DNA from: an uncultured Clostridia bacterium
GTDB lineage: Bacteria > Bacillota > Clostridia > Oscillospirales > CAG-382
DNA length: 10,520 nt
Direction of reading: 5' to 3'
Assembly: GCA_905235695.1 (NCBI GenBank)
Contig: CAJOMW010000027.1
Coordinates: forward strand, 3,589 to 14,108
Both the position numbers and the translations under genes were made by a program. This document shows, piece after piece, positions 1 to 6,216 of this stretch; the stretch's first letter is position 1, and each line of letters opens with the position of its first letter. The notes under the pieces were generated by a model, which ran no database searches, was not told where the DNA came from, and was given only the letters and a program-made list of their open reading frames with translations.

Positions 1-450
1 TTTGACAAAATAGTCGCCTGCGGCGGAAGCTTCATGGTAAAGGACGACTATATCAAGAGCGGAGACTTTGACAAGATACGCTCTCTTACCGAGAACGCAG
101 TAAAGCTGATGCTCGGATTTAAGATAAAGCACGTAGGCATAAACGCCGAAAACGCAAAGGAAGCAATGAGCATTGCAAAGCTCTTCACGCCGTTCGGACT
201 TGAGATAAAGGAAGGCAACATCTCCATATTCCTGAATTCCGATATAGAAGTAATGAAGAAGCCCGGTTACGGAAGGCTCGGACACATCGCAATAGAGACG
301 AACTTCATAAAGCGCGCCGAGGCATATCTCAAAGCAAAGGGACTGAAGTTCATAGAAGAATCCAAGAAGATAGACGCAAAGGGCAACTACAAGGCCGTTT
401 ATATTGATGCGGACTTCGGCGGATTTGCCGTTCATCTCGTTCAGAAATAA
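1..450 (+). CDS. KDPG/KHG aldolase fused to a C-terminal VOC (glyoxalase-like) domain, 3' part only
   Basis: The reading frame is already open at base 1 and the last 149 residues are visible. The first residues (ACGGSFMV, about 6-13) match the C-terminal end of the class I 2-keto-3-deoxy-6-phosphogluconate / 4-hydroxy-2-oxoglutarate aldolase barrel. That enzyme splits KDPG into pyruvate and glyceraldehyde 3-phosphate (Entner-Doudoroff and hexuronate breakdown, cytoplasmic). The Schiff-base lysine lies upstream of the window. From about residue 40 the chain runs on as a VOC-like domain: HVGIN (His44), GHIAIET (His95) and a final AVHLVQ (His145) sit where metal ligands occur in glyoxalase-type folds. 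Such aldolase-VOC fusions of about 315-320 residues are known in Clostridia; the role of the added domain is not established to my knowledge. The stop codon overlaps the next start by one base (TAATG). Family call is firm; substrate choice between KDPG and KHG is open. Confidence 0.85.
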   Translation, partial: FDKIVACGGSFMVKDDYIKSGDFDKIRSLTENAVKLMLGFKIKHVGINAENAKEAMSIAKLFTPFGLEIKEGNISIFLNSDIEVMKKPGYGRLGHIAIETNFIKRAEAYLKAKGLKFIEESKKIDAKGNYKAVYIDADFGGFAVHLVQK

Positions 451-962
451 TGATAAGCGAAAAGCAAAGGGATACGCTTCTGAAAGCGTATTCCCTGCTT
501 TGCGAAGTTACGCCGAGAAGATTTGACTGTGGGACGCTTTGCGGCTCCGCTTGCTGCAAAGACCTTTCAAAGGGACTTTCGCCGAGCGGAATGGCACTGC
601 TCCCACACGAAAAAGAGCTTCTTTCTGAAAGCGGTTTTGAATTCGGCATCAATGATGACGGCACCGATATACTTATATGCAATTCGTCGTGCAGCAGAGA
701 ATTAAGGCCGTTTGCGTGCAGAATATTTCCGTACTACGTAAAGACTGACGGAAAGAACGTAAGTATCGGAAAAGACCCTCGGGCGGCAGGGATATGTCCT
801 CTGCTTCTCGACAGGCGTCACAGAAGGGCGAGCGTATATTTTCTGAGAAACGCAAAGAGAGCCGTGCGGCTGCTCTCTGACGAGCCTGATTTTTGCGCTG
901 ATCTTGTAAAAACTTCTGATTTTATTGAAAGTTTGTATGAATTGTCTGCTCTCACTTCATAA
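450..962 (+). CDS. Cysteine-rich YkgJ-like putative metal/Fe-S cluster protein
   Basis: Predicted 170-residue soluble protein with no signal peptide or membrane segment. It carries ten cysteines, mostly in two clusters: Cys27, Cys31, Cys35, Cys36, and Cys77, Cys81, Cys90, plus Cys116 in a GICP context. The order, with an RPFACRIFPY segment at 86-95, resembles the YkgJ-type CxxCxxxxC zinc/iron-sulfur proteins, whose hallmark is RPxxCRxFP. The spacing of the first cluster differs from the textbook pattern, so this is a related clostridial family rather than a close YkgJ copy. The function is unknown; bound zinc or an Fe-S cluster is inferred from the cysteines only. The ATG at 450 overlaps the stop of the upstream aldolase (TAATG) and has no clear Shine-Dalgarno sequence, which suggests translational coupling. 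The C-terminal third (about 120-170) is basic, then helical in look, without cysteine clusters. Confidence 0.72.
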   Translation: MISEKQRDTLLKAYSLLCEVTPRRFDCGTLCGSACCKDLSKGLSPSGMALLPHEKELLSESGFEFGINDDGTDILICNSSCSRELRPFACRIFPYYVKTDGKNVSIGKDPRAAGICPLLLDRRHRRASVYFLRNAKRAVRLLSDEPDFCADLVKTSDFIESLYELSALTS

Positions 963-984
963 TATATTTTGCTATCACCGTTTC

Positions 985-989
985 GGAGG
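985..989 (+). promoter_or_regulatory. Shine-Dalgarno GGAGG that conflicts with the GTG start of the BrkB gene
   Basis: GGAGG at 985-989 is the only strong ribosome binding site ahead of the BrkB frame, but its last G is the first base of the GTG start. Eight bases downstream lies an in-frame ATA (998-1000), which is ideal spacing for a start codon, although ATA is a rare initiator. The GTG start is kept as a formal call only. Confidence 0.5.
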
Positions 990-1837
990 TGTACCCGATA
1001 AATATACTGAAAAATAAAGATTCATATATCTATAAATTCGGCTATCAGATAGTTCATAATCAGCTGACCTCTGCGGCGGCGGAAATGGCGTATTATCTCA
1101 TATTCGCCTTTTTCCCTCTGCTTATGGTCATTCACGCGTCGCTCTCGATGCTGCTTGCAGATTTTGATTTTGATGCGTCCATAATTTTTTCCATAGTGCC
1201 GATGCAGATTGAAAATCTTCTCAGAAGCTATACCGAGCATATAAGCAAAAACAGCAACCTCTCTTTTTTGCTTTTAGGTATTATCCTTACCATATATACC
1301 CTCTCAAAATTCATGAAGTCTCTGAAAAAGGCCGTCAGGCGCATATACTGCTCGCACAACTACTCCATGCCGCTTGCGGATTGGGGCGTGTCAATAGTTT
1401 TTGCGGTGCTTATAATCGCAACTTTTTACGTCTCACTGTTTTTGCTGATACTCGGCGAGCATATATTCAATCTTATTGAGAGCAGCTTTCCGCTTGTAAA
1501 TTTTTCGTTTTTGCAAACTTATTTCAGGTATATATACACGGCTGTCGTGATATGCGTCGTCGTTGCACTGCTCTATTACATGATACCAAATGTAAAACAC
1601 AGCATAAAAGAAATACTCCCCGGCACGCTTTTCTCATCGGCAAGCTGGATCATTGTTTCCGGTATATTCTCTTTTTATATGAACAACTTCTCCCGGTACT
1701 CCGTCATCTACGGCTCCATAGGTGCTTTTATAATGCTGCTTTTATGGATATATATTTTATGTCTTCTTATTTTGCTAGGAGCCGTCATAAATTCCCTTAT
1801 ATACGACAAGAGGACGGGAATAATAAGCGGCAACTGA
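989..1837 (+). CDS. YihY/BrkB family integral membrane protein
   Basis: About 282 residues with six hydrophobic segments at roughly 34-55, 92-110, 133-157, 180-200, 212-231 and 243-269. This is the usual layout of the BrkB/YihY (UPF0761) family. The C-terminal signature YGSIGAFIMLLLWIYI (241-256) and the LTSAAAEMAYYLIFAFFPLL segment (26-45) are characteristic. Members are inner-membrane proteins of unclear function. The old name RNase BN was withdrawn for this family, and a transport role has been suggested but not shown. It lies 26 bases after the cysteine-rich gene and 13 before the TIGR01440 gene, inside the presumed operon. The start is uncertain: the GTG at 989 overlaps the only good Shine-Dalgarno sequence, and no ATG or TTG lies nearby. 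A start a few codons downstream would change only the N-terminus. The family call is confident. Confidence 0.88.
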   Translation: MYPINILKNKDSYIYKFGYQIVHNQLTSAAAEMAYYLIFAFFPLLMVIHASLSMLLADFDFDASIIFSIVPMQIENLLRSYTEHISKNSNLSFLLLGIILTIYTLSKFMKSLKKAVRRIYCSHNYSMPLADWGVSIVFAVLIIATFYVSLFLLILGEHIFNLIESSFPLVNFSFLQTYFRYIYTAVVICVVVALLYYMIPNVKHSIKEILPGTLFSSASWIIVSGIFSFYMNNFSRYSVIYGSIGAFIMLLLWIYILCLLILLGAVINSLIYDKRTGIISGN

Positions 1838-1850
1838 AAGGAAATGCAAT

Positions 1851-2387
1851 ATGTCATCAATAAGAGACCAAATCAAAACGGCTGCTTGCGAGCTCTTTGA
1901 AGCGGCGTCGCCAAAAGAGGGGCAGATACTCGTAGTCGGCTGCTCTACAAGCGAAATAATCGGCAAAAAGATAGGCTCGAGCGGCGATATAGCGCCTGCG
2001 GACGAGATTTTCGGCGTACTGTATGAAGAGACAAAAAAGAGAGGGCTGTATCTTGCCTGCCAGTGCTGTGAACACCTGAACAGGGCGATTGTGCTCGAGC
2101 GCGAGTGCCTTGAAAAATACGGTTTTACGGAAGTAATGGCTGTCCCCCACGAGCACGCGGGAGGCTCCTTCGCAACGGCGGCTTACAGGGGATTTAAGGA
2201 GCCTTGCCTTGCGGAGACCGTAAAGGCGGACATGGGAATAGATATAGGAGACACGCTTATCGGTATGCATCTGAAAAGAGTTGCAGTACCGGTAAGAACC
2301 TCAATAAAGAAGATAGGCGAGGCAAATGCTGTATTTGCGAGAACGAGACCTGCATATATCGGCGGTCCGAGAGCCAAATACGAATAA
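1851..2387 (+). CDS. TIGR01440 / UPF0340 (YwlG-like) protein of unknown function
   Basis: 178 residues, the full usual length for this family (B. subtilis YwlG type). Conserved blocks are visible: VVGCSTSEIIG (28-38), ACQCCEHLNRA (69-79), VPHEHAGGSFATAAY (98-112), IDIGDTLIGMHLKRVAVPVR (130-149) and the C-terminal RTRPAYIGGPRA (165-176). The many invariant His, Cys, Glu and Arg residues suggest an enzyme or a ligand-binding protein, but I know of no established reaction. No signal peptide or membrane segment is present, so it should be cytoplasmic. The ATG at 1851 follows an AAAGGAA Shine-Dalgarno sequence (1837-1843) with suitable spacing. It lies 13 bases after the BrkB gene and 20 before asd, which argues for co-transcription with both. 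The family identity is confident; the function is not known. Confidence 0.88.
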   Translation: MSSIRDQIKTAACELFEAASPKEGQILVVGCSTSEIIGKKIGSSGDIAPADEIFGVLYEETKKRGLYLACQCCEHLNRAIVLERECLEKYGFTEVMAVPHEHAGGSFATAAYRGFKEPCLAETVKADMGIDIGDTLIGMHLKRVAVPVRTSIKKIGEANAVFARTRPAYIGGPRAKYE

Positions 2388-2407
2388 AATTTTTAAGGAG
2401 AATTACA

Positions 2408-3496
2408 ATGAGCAAAAAGTTAAGAGCAGGAATCATAGGCGCAACCGGCATGGTAGGTCAGAGATTTATCACGCTTCTTGCAGACCACCCGATGTTTGAA
2501 ATATCCGTGCTTGCCGCAAGCAGCAGGTCTGCCGGCAAGAAATATTCGGAAGCCGTGGACGGAAGATGGAAGATGAAGACGGATATACCCGAAAAAGTAA
2601 AAGATATGGTAATTTATGACGCACAAGACGTTGAAAAGGTATCGTCTATGTGCGACTTCACGTTCTGTGCGGTAGATATGAAGAAGGACGAGATACGCGC
2701 GCTCGAAGAGACGTATGCAAAGTCCGAGACGCCTGTCGTTTCAAACAACTCCGCACACAGAGGCACGCCGGACGTTCCCATGGTCATTCCGGAAATAAAC
2801 CCCGAGCATATCGAGATAATATCCGCTCAGAAAAAGAGGCTCGGAACAACCCGAGGATTTATCGCCGTTAAGCCGAACTGCTCGATACAGAGCTACGTTC
2901 CGCTTCTCACGCCTCTCAGAAAATACGGCATAAAGGAAGTCGTAGTTACAACGTATCAGGCGATTTCCGGCGCAGGCAAGACATTTAACGAGTGGCCGGA
3001 GATGCTAGACAACGTCATCCCGTACATAGGCGGCGAAGAGGAAAAGAGCGAGAACGAGCCGCTGAAGATATGGGGCGACATAAAGGACGGAGCTATCGTT
3101 CCGACCTGCTCTCCCGTCATAACCACTCAGTGCATAAGAGTTCCCGTAAGCGACGGACATACGGCGGCGGTATTCGTAAAGTTTGAGAATAAGCCGACAA
3201 AGGAAGAGATACTTGCGGCGTGGGACGCTTTCGGAAACGACGTCCGTAAGGAGTACGATCTCCCCTCCTCGCCCGAAAAGTTCATACACTATTTTGAGGA
3301 GGATAACCGCCCTCAGGCAAAGCTCGACAGAGAGAGCGACAAGGGCATGGCGATATTCGCCGGCAGACTTCGCGAAGACAAGATATACGATTACAAGTTC
3401 GTCGGTCTGTCGCACAACACTCTCCGAGGAGCGGCAGGCGGAGCTGTTCTGATTGCAGAGTTCCTTACCGCAAAGGGATATATAACAGCGAAGTAA
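2408..3496 (+). CDS. asd: Aspartate-semialdehyde dehydrogenase, archaeal/fungal type
   Basis: 362 residues. It makes L-aspartate 4-semialdehyde from aspartyl phosphate with NADPH, the branch-point step to diaminopimelate/lysine, threonine and methionine (cytoplasm). The N-terminal Rossmann motif GATGMVGQRF (11-20) binds NADP. PNCSIQ (156-161) holds the catalytic Cys158. Arg244 in CIRVPV and His251 in SDGHTAAVFVKF are the expected substrate-binding arginine and general base. SHNTLRGAAGGAV (335-347) is the conserved C-terminal block. The sequence pattern is that of the archaeal/yeast branch (TIGR00978-like) and not the E. coli/B. subtilis branch. The frame is open well upstream, but the start is the ATG at 2408, set by AAGGAG at 2395-2400 with seven bases of spacing; longer versions would overlap the preceding gene. 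No other lysine pathway gene is adjacent; lysA is about 4 kb away on the other strand. Confidence 0.95.
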   Translation: MSKKLRAGIIGATGMVGQRFITLLADHPMFEISVLAASSRSAGKKYSEAVDGRWKMKTDIPEKVKDMVIYDAQDVEKVSSMCDFTFCAVDMKKDEIRALEETYAKSETPVVSNNSAHRGTPDVPMVIPEINPEHIEIISAQKKRLGTTRGFIAVKPNCSIQSYVPLLTPLRKYGIKEVVVTTYQAISGAGKTFNEWPEMLDNVIPYIGGEEEKSENEPLKIWGDIKDGAIVPTCSPVITTQCIRVPVSDGHTAAVFVKFENKPTKEEILAAWDAFGNDVRKEYDLPSSPEKFIHYFEEDNRPQAKLDRESDKGMAIFAGRLREDKIYDYKFVGLSHNTLRGAAGGAVLIAEFLTAKGYITAK

Positions 3497-3508
3497 TATA
3501 AGAATTAT

Positions 3509-3541
3509 ATGCCGCATTATTTGCGGCATTATTTCTGTTTT
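3509..3541 (+). terminator. Hairpin after asd, probable intrinsic terminator
   Basis: A perfect 8-bp stem, ATGCCGCA (3509-3516) pairing with TGCGGCAT (3522-3529), encloses a 5-base loop. It is followed by a T-rich but interrupted tail (TATTTCTGTTTT). It starts 12 bases after the asd stop. The broken T tract makes it a moderate terminator, so some read-through into the MATE gene, whose start is 12 bases further on, is likely. Confidence 0.65.
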
Positions 3542-3553
3542 GGGTAAAGACGT

Positions 3554-4963
3554 ATGAACAAAGGGAAACTGTCATATTTTTTCGGCGATAAGGCGTTCTA
3601 CAAAAAAGTCCTTGCCGTCGCCTTGCCGATGATAATACAGAACGGCATCACAAATTTCGTAAATCTGCTGGACAACATTATGGTAGGCTCTGTCGGAACG
3701 GAGCCTATGGCGGCTGTCGCAATAGTAAACAAGCTGATATTCGTATATATTTGCTGTTTGTTCGGCGGATGTGCTGGGGTAGGCATATTTACGGCGCAAT
3801 TCTACGGCAAAGGCGACTATGACGGCGTGAAGAAGTGCTTCAGGCTAAAGCTCTATACGGTGCTCACCATACTGTCCGCTGCTCTTGTCACATTGACTTT
3901 TGCCGGCGAGTCTTTGATAAGCCTTTTTCTTCACGAAGGAAGCGAGACGGGCGATCTCGCTTTGACTCTTGAATATGCAAAGGAATATCTCTCGATAATA
4001 GTCATTGGGCTTATTCCCCAGGCAATAAGCGAGTGCTACGCCGGAACGCTCAGAGAGACACAGCACACTGCGCTCCCGATGGCAGCCGGAGCGACCGCTG
4101 TATTTACCAACCTCTTACTGAACTACATTCTCATCTTCGGCAATTTCGGCGCACCGGCTCTCGGAATAAAGGGCGCCGCAATAGCTACCGTGACATCAAA
4201 ATTCATAGAATTTTTTATAATAGCGATTACCGTACACGTAAGAAAAGACAAATATCCGTTCTTTGTGGGAGCGTATAGGAAAGTCACGCTTTCGCTCTCT
4301 TTTGTGTCAAACGTGCTGAAAAAGAGTCTGCCGCTGCTGGTCAATGAGGCTTTTTGGGCGAGCGGAACGGCGGCTATGGCGTATTGCTACTCTCTGAGAG
4401 GTCTCGCAGTGGTTGCAGGATACAATATATCGACCACTGTCACGGACATTTTCAATATTGTAGCGCTCGCATTCGGAAACGCCATTGCAATAATCGTCGG
4501 AAATCTTCTCGGCGCAAACAAAATGGATGAAGCAAAGCGCTCGGACGCTCAGCTCATAGTATTCGCAGTTATCATAAGCATAGGACTCGGAGCGATTTTG
4601 TTTGCTTTTGCGCCGTTTTTCCCTCTTCTGTACAAAAATACGGCGGAAGAAGCAAAACAGCTCGCAACGTCCTTCCTGAGGATATATTCAGTATATCTTG
4701 TCATAAACGTCGTTGCCTGCTCATGTTACTTTACTTTGCGCGCAGGCGGCAAGACGTTCATAACGTTCCTGTTTGACAGCGTGTTTATGATATGCGTAAA
4801 CTTCCCGTTCACCTTTGTGCTTGCGTACTTTACCGACATGCCTATCGTTCCGCTGTATGCGCTGAGCTTATCTATAGAAATAATCAAATGCGTCATGGGA
4901 ATCATATTTATCAAGAGCGGAAAGTGGATGCAAAACATAGTAAAAGAAGAACCCGCGCCTTAA
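3554..4963 (+). CDS. MATE family multidrug/metabolite efflux transporter
   Basis: 469 residues, the normal length for the multi antimicrobial extrusion family, with about twelve hydrophobic segments in two halves of six. Recognisable parts are the first helix LPMIIQNGITNFVNLLDNIM (24-43), the loop AVAIVNKLIF (54-63), the second-half counterpart of the VGxxLGA motif (IIVGNLLGA, 313-321) and LRAGGKT (395-401). These are cytoplasmic-membrane antiporters that use Na+ or H+ gradients to export drugs or other organic compounds. The substrate and coupling ion cannot be read from the sequence. The ATG at 3554 has only a weak, purine-rich upstream stretch (GGTAAAGA) in place of a clear Shine-Dalgarno sequence. 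The gene lies 57 bases after asd, beyond a hairpin, and I see no convincing promoter in that gap, so expression by read-through is plausible. No regulator gene is adjacent. Confidence 0.93.
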   Translation: MNKGKLSYFFGDKAFYKKVLAVALPMIIQNGITNFVNLLDNIMVGSVGTEPMAAVAIVNKLIFVYICCLFGGCAGVGIFTAQFYGKGDYDGVKKCFRLKLYTVLTILSAALVTLTFAGESLISLFLHEGSETGDLALTLEYAKEYLSIIVIGLIPQAISECYAGTLRETQHTALPMAAGATAVFTNLLLNYILIFGNFGAPALGIKGAAIATVTSKFIEFFIIAITVHVRKDKYPFFVGAYRKVTLSLSFVSNVLKKSLPLLVNEAFWASGTAAMAYCYSLRGLAVVAGYNISTTVTDIFNIVALAFGNAIAIIVGNLLGANKMDEAKRSDAQLIVFAVIISIGLGAILFAFAPFFPLLYKNTAEEAKQLATSFLRIYSVYLVINVVACSCYFTLRAGGKTFITFLFDSVFMICVNFPFTFVLAYFTDMPIVPLYALSLSIEIIKCVMGIIFIKSGKWMQNIVKEEPAP

Positions 4964-4987
4964 CAGGTCCGGGTTTCTTATTATTTT
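4942..4987. terminator. Probable bidirectional terminator between the convergent MATE and acyltransferase genes
   Basis: ACCCG..CCT (4951-4960) pairs with AGG..CGGGT (4965-4974), with a 2x2 internal mismatch, around the loop TAAC, which holds the MATE stop codon. On the plus strand a T-rich tail (TTCTTATTATTTT) follows; on the minus strand the tail is TCTTCTTTTA. Placed between two converging genes, it can serve both directions. Part of the stem is coding sequence for the last MATE residues. Confidence 0.68.
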
Positions 4988-4996
4988 CATAAGGTA

Positions 4997-6169
4997 TCAG
5001 AGAAATCTGTTATACAGCTTATCAAGCGCCGCATCGAGCATGGAGCAGAGCTTATCTACAAAGAGATATTTAAACAACAGCTCCCGGATTTTTTCGAGCA
5101 GAGTGCACGAAAGGAATATTACTGCCGCGGCGGCAAGTATGCAGAGCGGAAAGAGCGGCAGAGGGACTCCTATGAAGTTTGCGAAGCGGTTTTGCAGCAC
5201 AAAGAGCCATATTATAAGATTTGTGTGGATTATGTATACGCCGAAGGTGGATTTTGAAAAGAATGATATGATTTTCTGTGCCGCTGTGCGATTTATATCT
5301 ATCTGAACGAAGAATAAAAACAAGCTCACGGCGCAAATTATCACAAAAATCGAGGTGTACGACACATGGTTCATGTATACGGGGTTTTCGACGCCGTTCT
5401 TTGCCATGCCGTACTCCTTTGTGAATTTGAGAGCGGCAAGAAGCAGGGCGCTCGCAAAGTAGTACAGGAGACAGAGCGGCTTGCTCAGCCATTTTTTCTT
5501 TGTGAAGTGCAGTCTGAAGTATGCGCCGACGAGATACATCATCGCAAGCCATAGGAACGAATAGCCCTGATGAGTATAGAATATGTCGTTTTCCCTTATT
5601 TCCGGCAGGAGTGCTATTATCGCAAGCGCTCCGAGCAGCATCCAGCGCATCTGCTTTTTGGATAGATTATTTACGAGTGCGTTAAGCCCCGGAAGGAACA
5701 CGAGCACGCCGACATAAGCCGTGAAATACCAGTACTGATTGCCGGATATCGGCATAAAATTGCTTACAAAAGATATATTTTCCGTCATATACGGGAAGAA
5801 AACTCTTGCGGCGCACCAGATAGCTGTGTTAAAGAACACTGCGAGCAGCCAGAGCGACAGTATTTTTGAAAATCTGAAGCGTGACCGGCAGGAGACGTAT
5901 CCGCTTATTATGGCATAGCAGTTGACGGCGCAGTACGAGAGTACCAGCATGAGCCATGAGACTATGTACTTATGCGAGCCGACAGGCACGGCGCTGCTTA
6001 TTCCTCCCTGCCCTATAACGTGCAGTATAACTATCATATACATCGACAGTATACGCAACAGCTCTATGCCGTAGTTTTTCTGCTTCTTTTCCGCCTTTTC
6101 CCCACCGGGAAGCTGTTTCTCCGGCAAATCGGTCAACATTTCCGCTTTTGTATCATTCATATCAAACAC
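4997..6169 (-). CDS. Acyltransferase 3 family membrane protein (probable O-acetyltransferase)
   Basis: 390 residues from the GTG at 6169, or 387 from the ATG at 6160; the choice is uncertain because neither has a clear Shine-Dalgarno sequence. After a charged 32-residue cytoplasmic N-terminus comes the family signature with Arg39 and His50 (R-x10-H within YGIELLRILSMYMIVILH). There are about ten hydrophobic segments, the conserved NQYWYFTAYVGVLVFLPGLN block (144-163) and a late GVYIIHT motif. This is the acyltransferase-3 (WecH/OafA-like) family, which moves acetyl or similar groups across the membrane onto surface glycans, lipids or other acceptors. The acceptor cannot be inferred, because no glycan or cell-wall cluster surrounds it. 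It follows glyS on the same strand but is separated from it by a strong hairpin, and it converges on the MATE gene. Confidence 0.88.
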   Translation of the reverse strand: MFDMNDTKAEMLTDLPEKQLPGGEKAEKKQKNYGIELLRILSMYMIVILHVIGQGGISSAVPVGSHKYIVSWLMLVLSYCAVNCYAIISGYVSCRSRFRFSKILSLWLLAVFFNTAIWCAARVFFPYMTENISFVSNFMPISGNQYWYFTAYVGVLVFLPGLNALVNNLSKKQMRWMLLGALAIIALLPEIRENDIFYTHQGYSFLWLAMMYLVGAYFRLHFTKKKWLSKPLCLLYYFASALLLAALKFTKEYGMAKNGVENPVYMNHVSYTSIFVIICAVSLFLFFVQIDINRTAAQKIISFFSKSTFGVYIIHTNLIIWLFVLQNRFANFIGVPLPLFPLCILAAAAVIFLSCTLLEKIRELLFKYLFVDKLCSMLDAALDKLYNRFL

Positions 6170-6170
6170 C

Positions 6171-6203
6171 GAAAACGGCGGCTGAATATATAACAGCCGC
6201 CGT
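6171..6203 (-). terminator. GC-rich hairpin after glyS, directly ahead of the acyltransferase start
   Basis: A perfect 10-bp stem, ACGGCGGCTG (6175-6184) pairing with CAGCCGCCGT (6194-6203), has a 9-base A/T loop. Read on the minus strand it starts 13 bases after the glyS stop and ends in a short T run (TTTTC). This fits an intrinsic terminator for the lon-engB-lysA-glyS transcript, though the T tract is short. The acyltransferase start lies only 1-10 bases beyond, so the hairpin may also act as an attenuator or restrict ribosome access there. Confidence 0.75.
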
Positions 6204-6216
6204 CATTTTACCTGTA

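Noticed and set aside
2204..2407. Upstream in-frame extension of asd
   Set aside because: It overlaps the TIGR01440 gene in another frame and translates to a low-complexity basic sequence unlike Asd. The ATG at 2408 has AAGGAG at proper spacing and matches the family N-terminus.
3005..3529. 174-codon minus-strand frame inside asd
   Set aside because: It is entirely opposite the conserved catalytic half of asd and its product has no recognisable features.
3497..3553. Possible promoter for the MATE gene in the gap after asd
   Set aside because: TTGCGG at 3522 falls inside the hairpin arm and the position of a matching -10 would touch the start codon; no credible -35/-10 pair was found.
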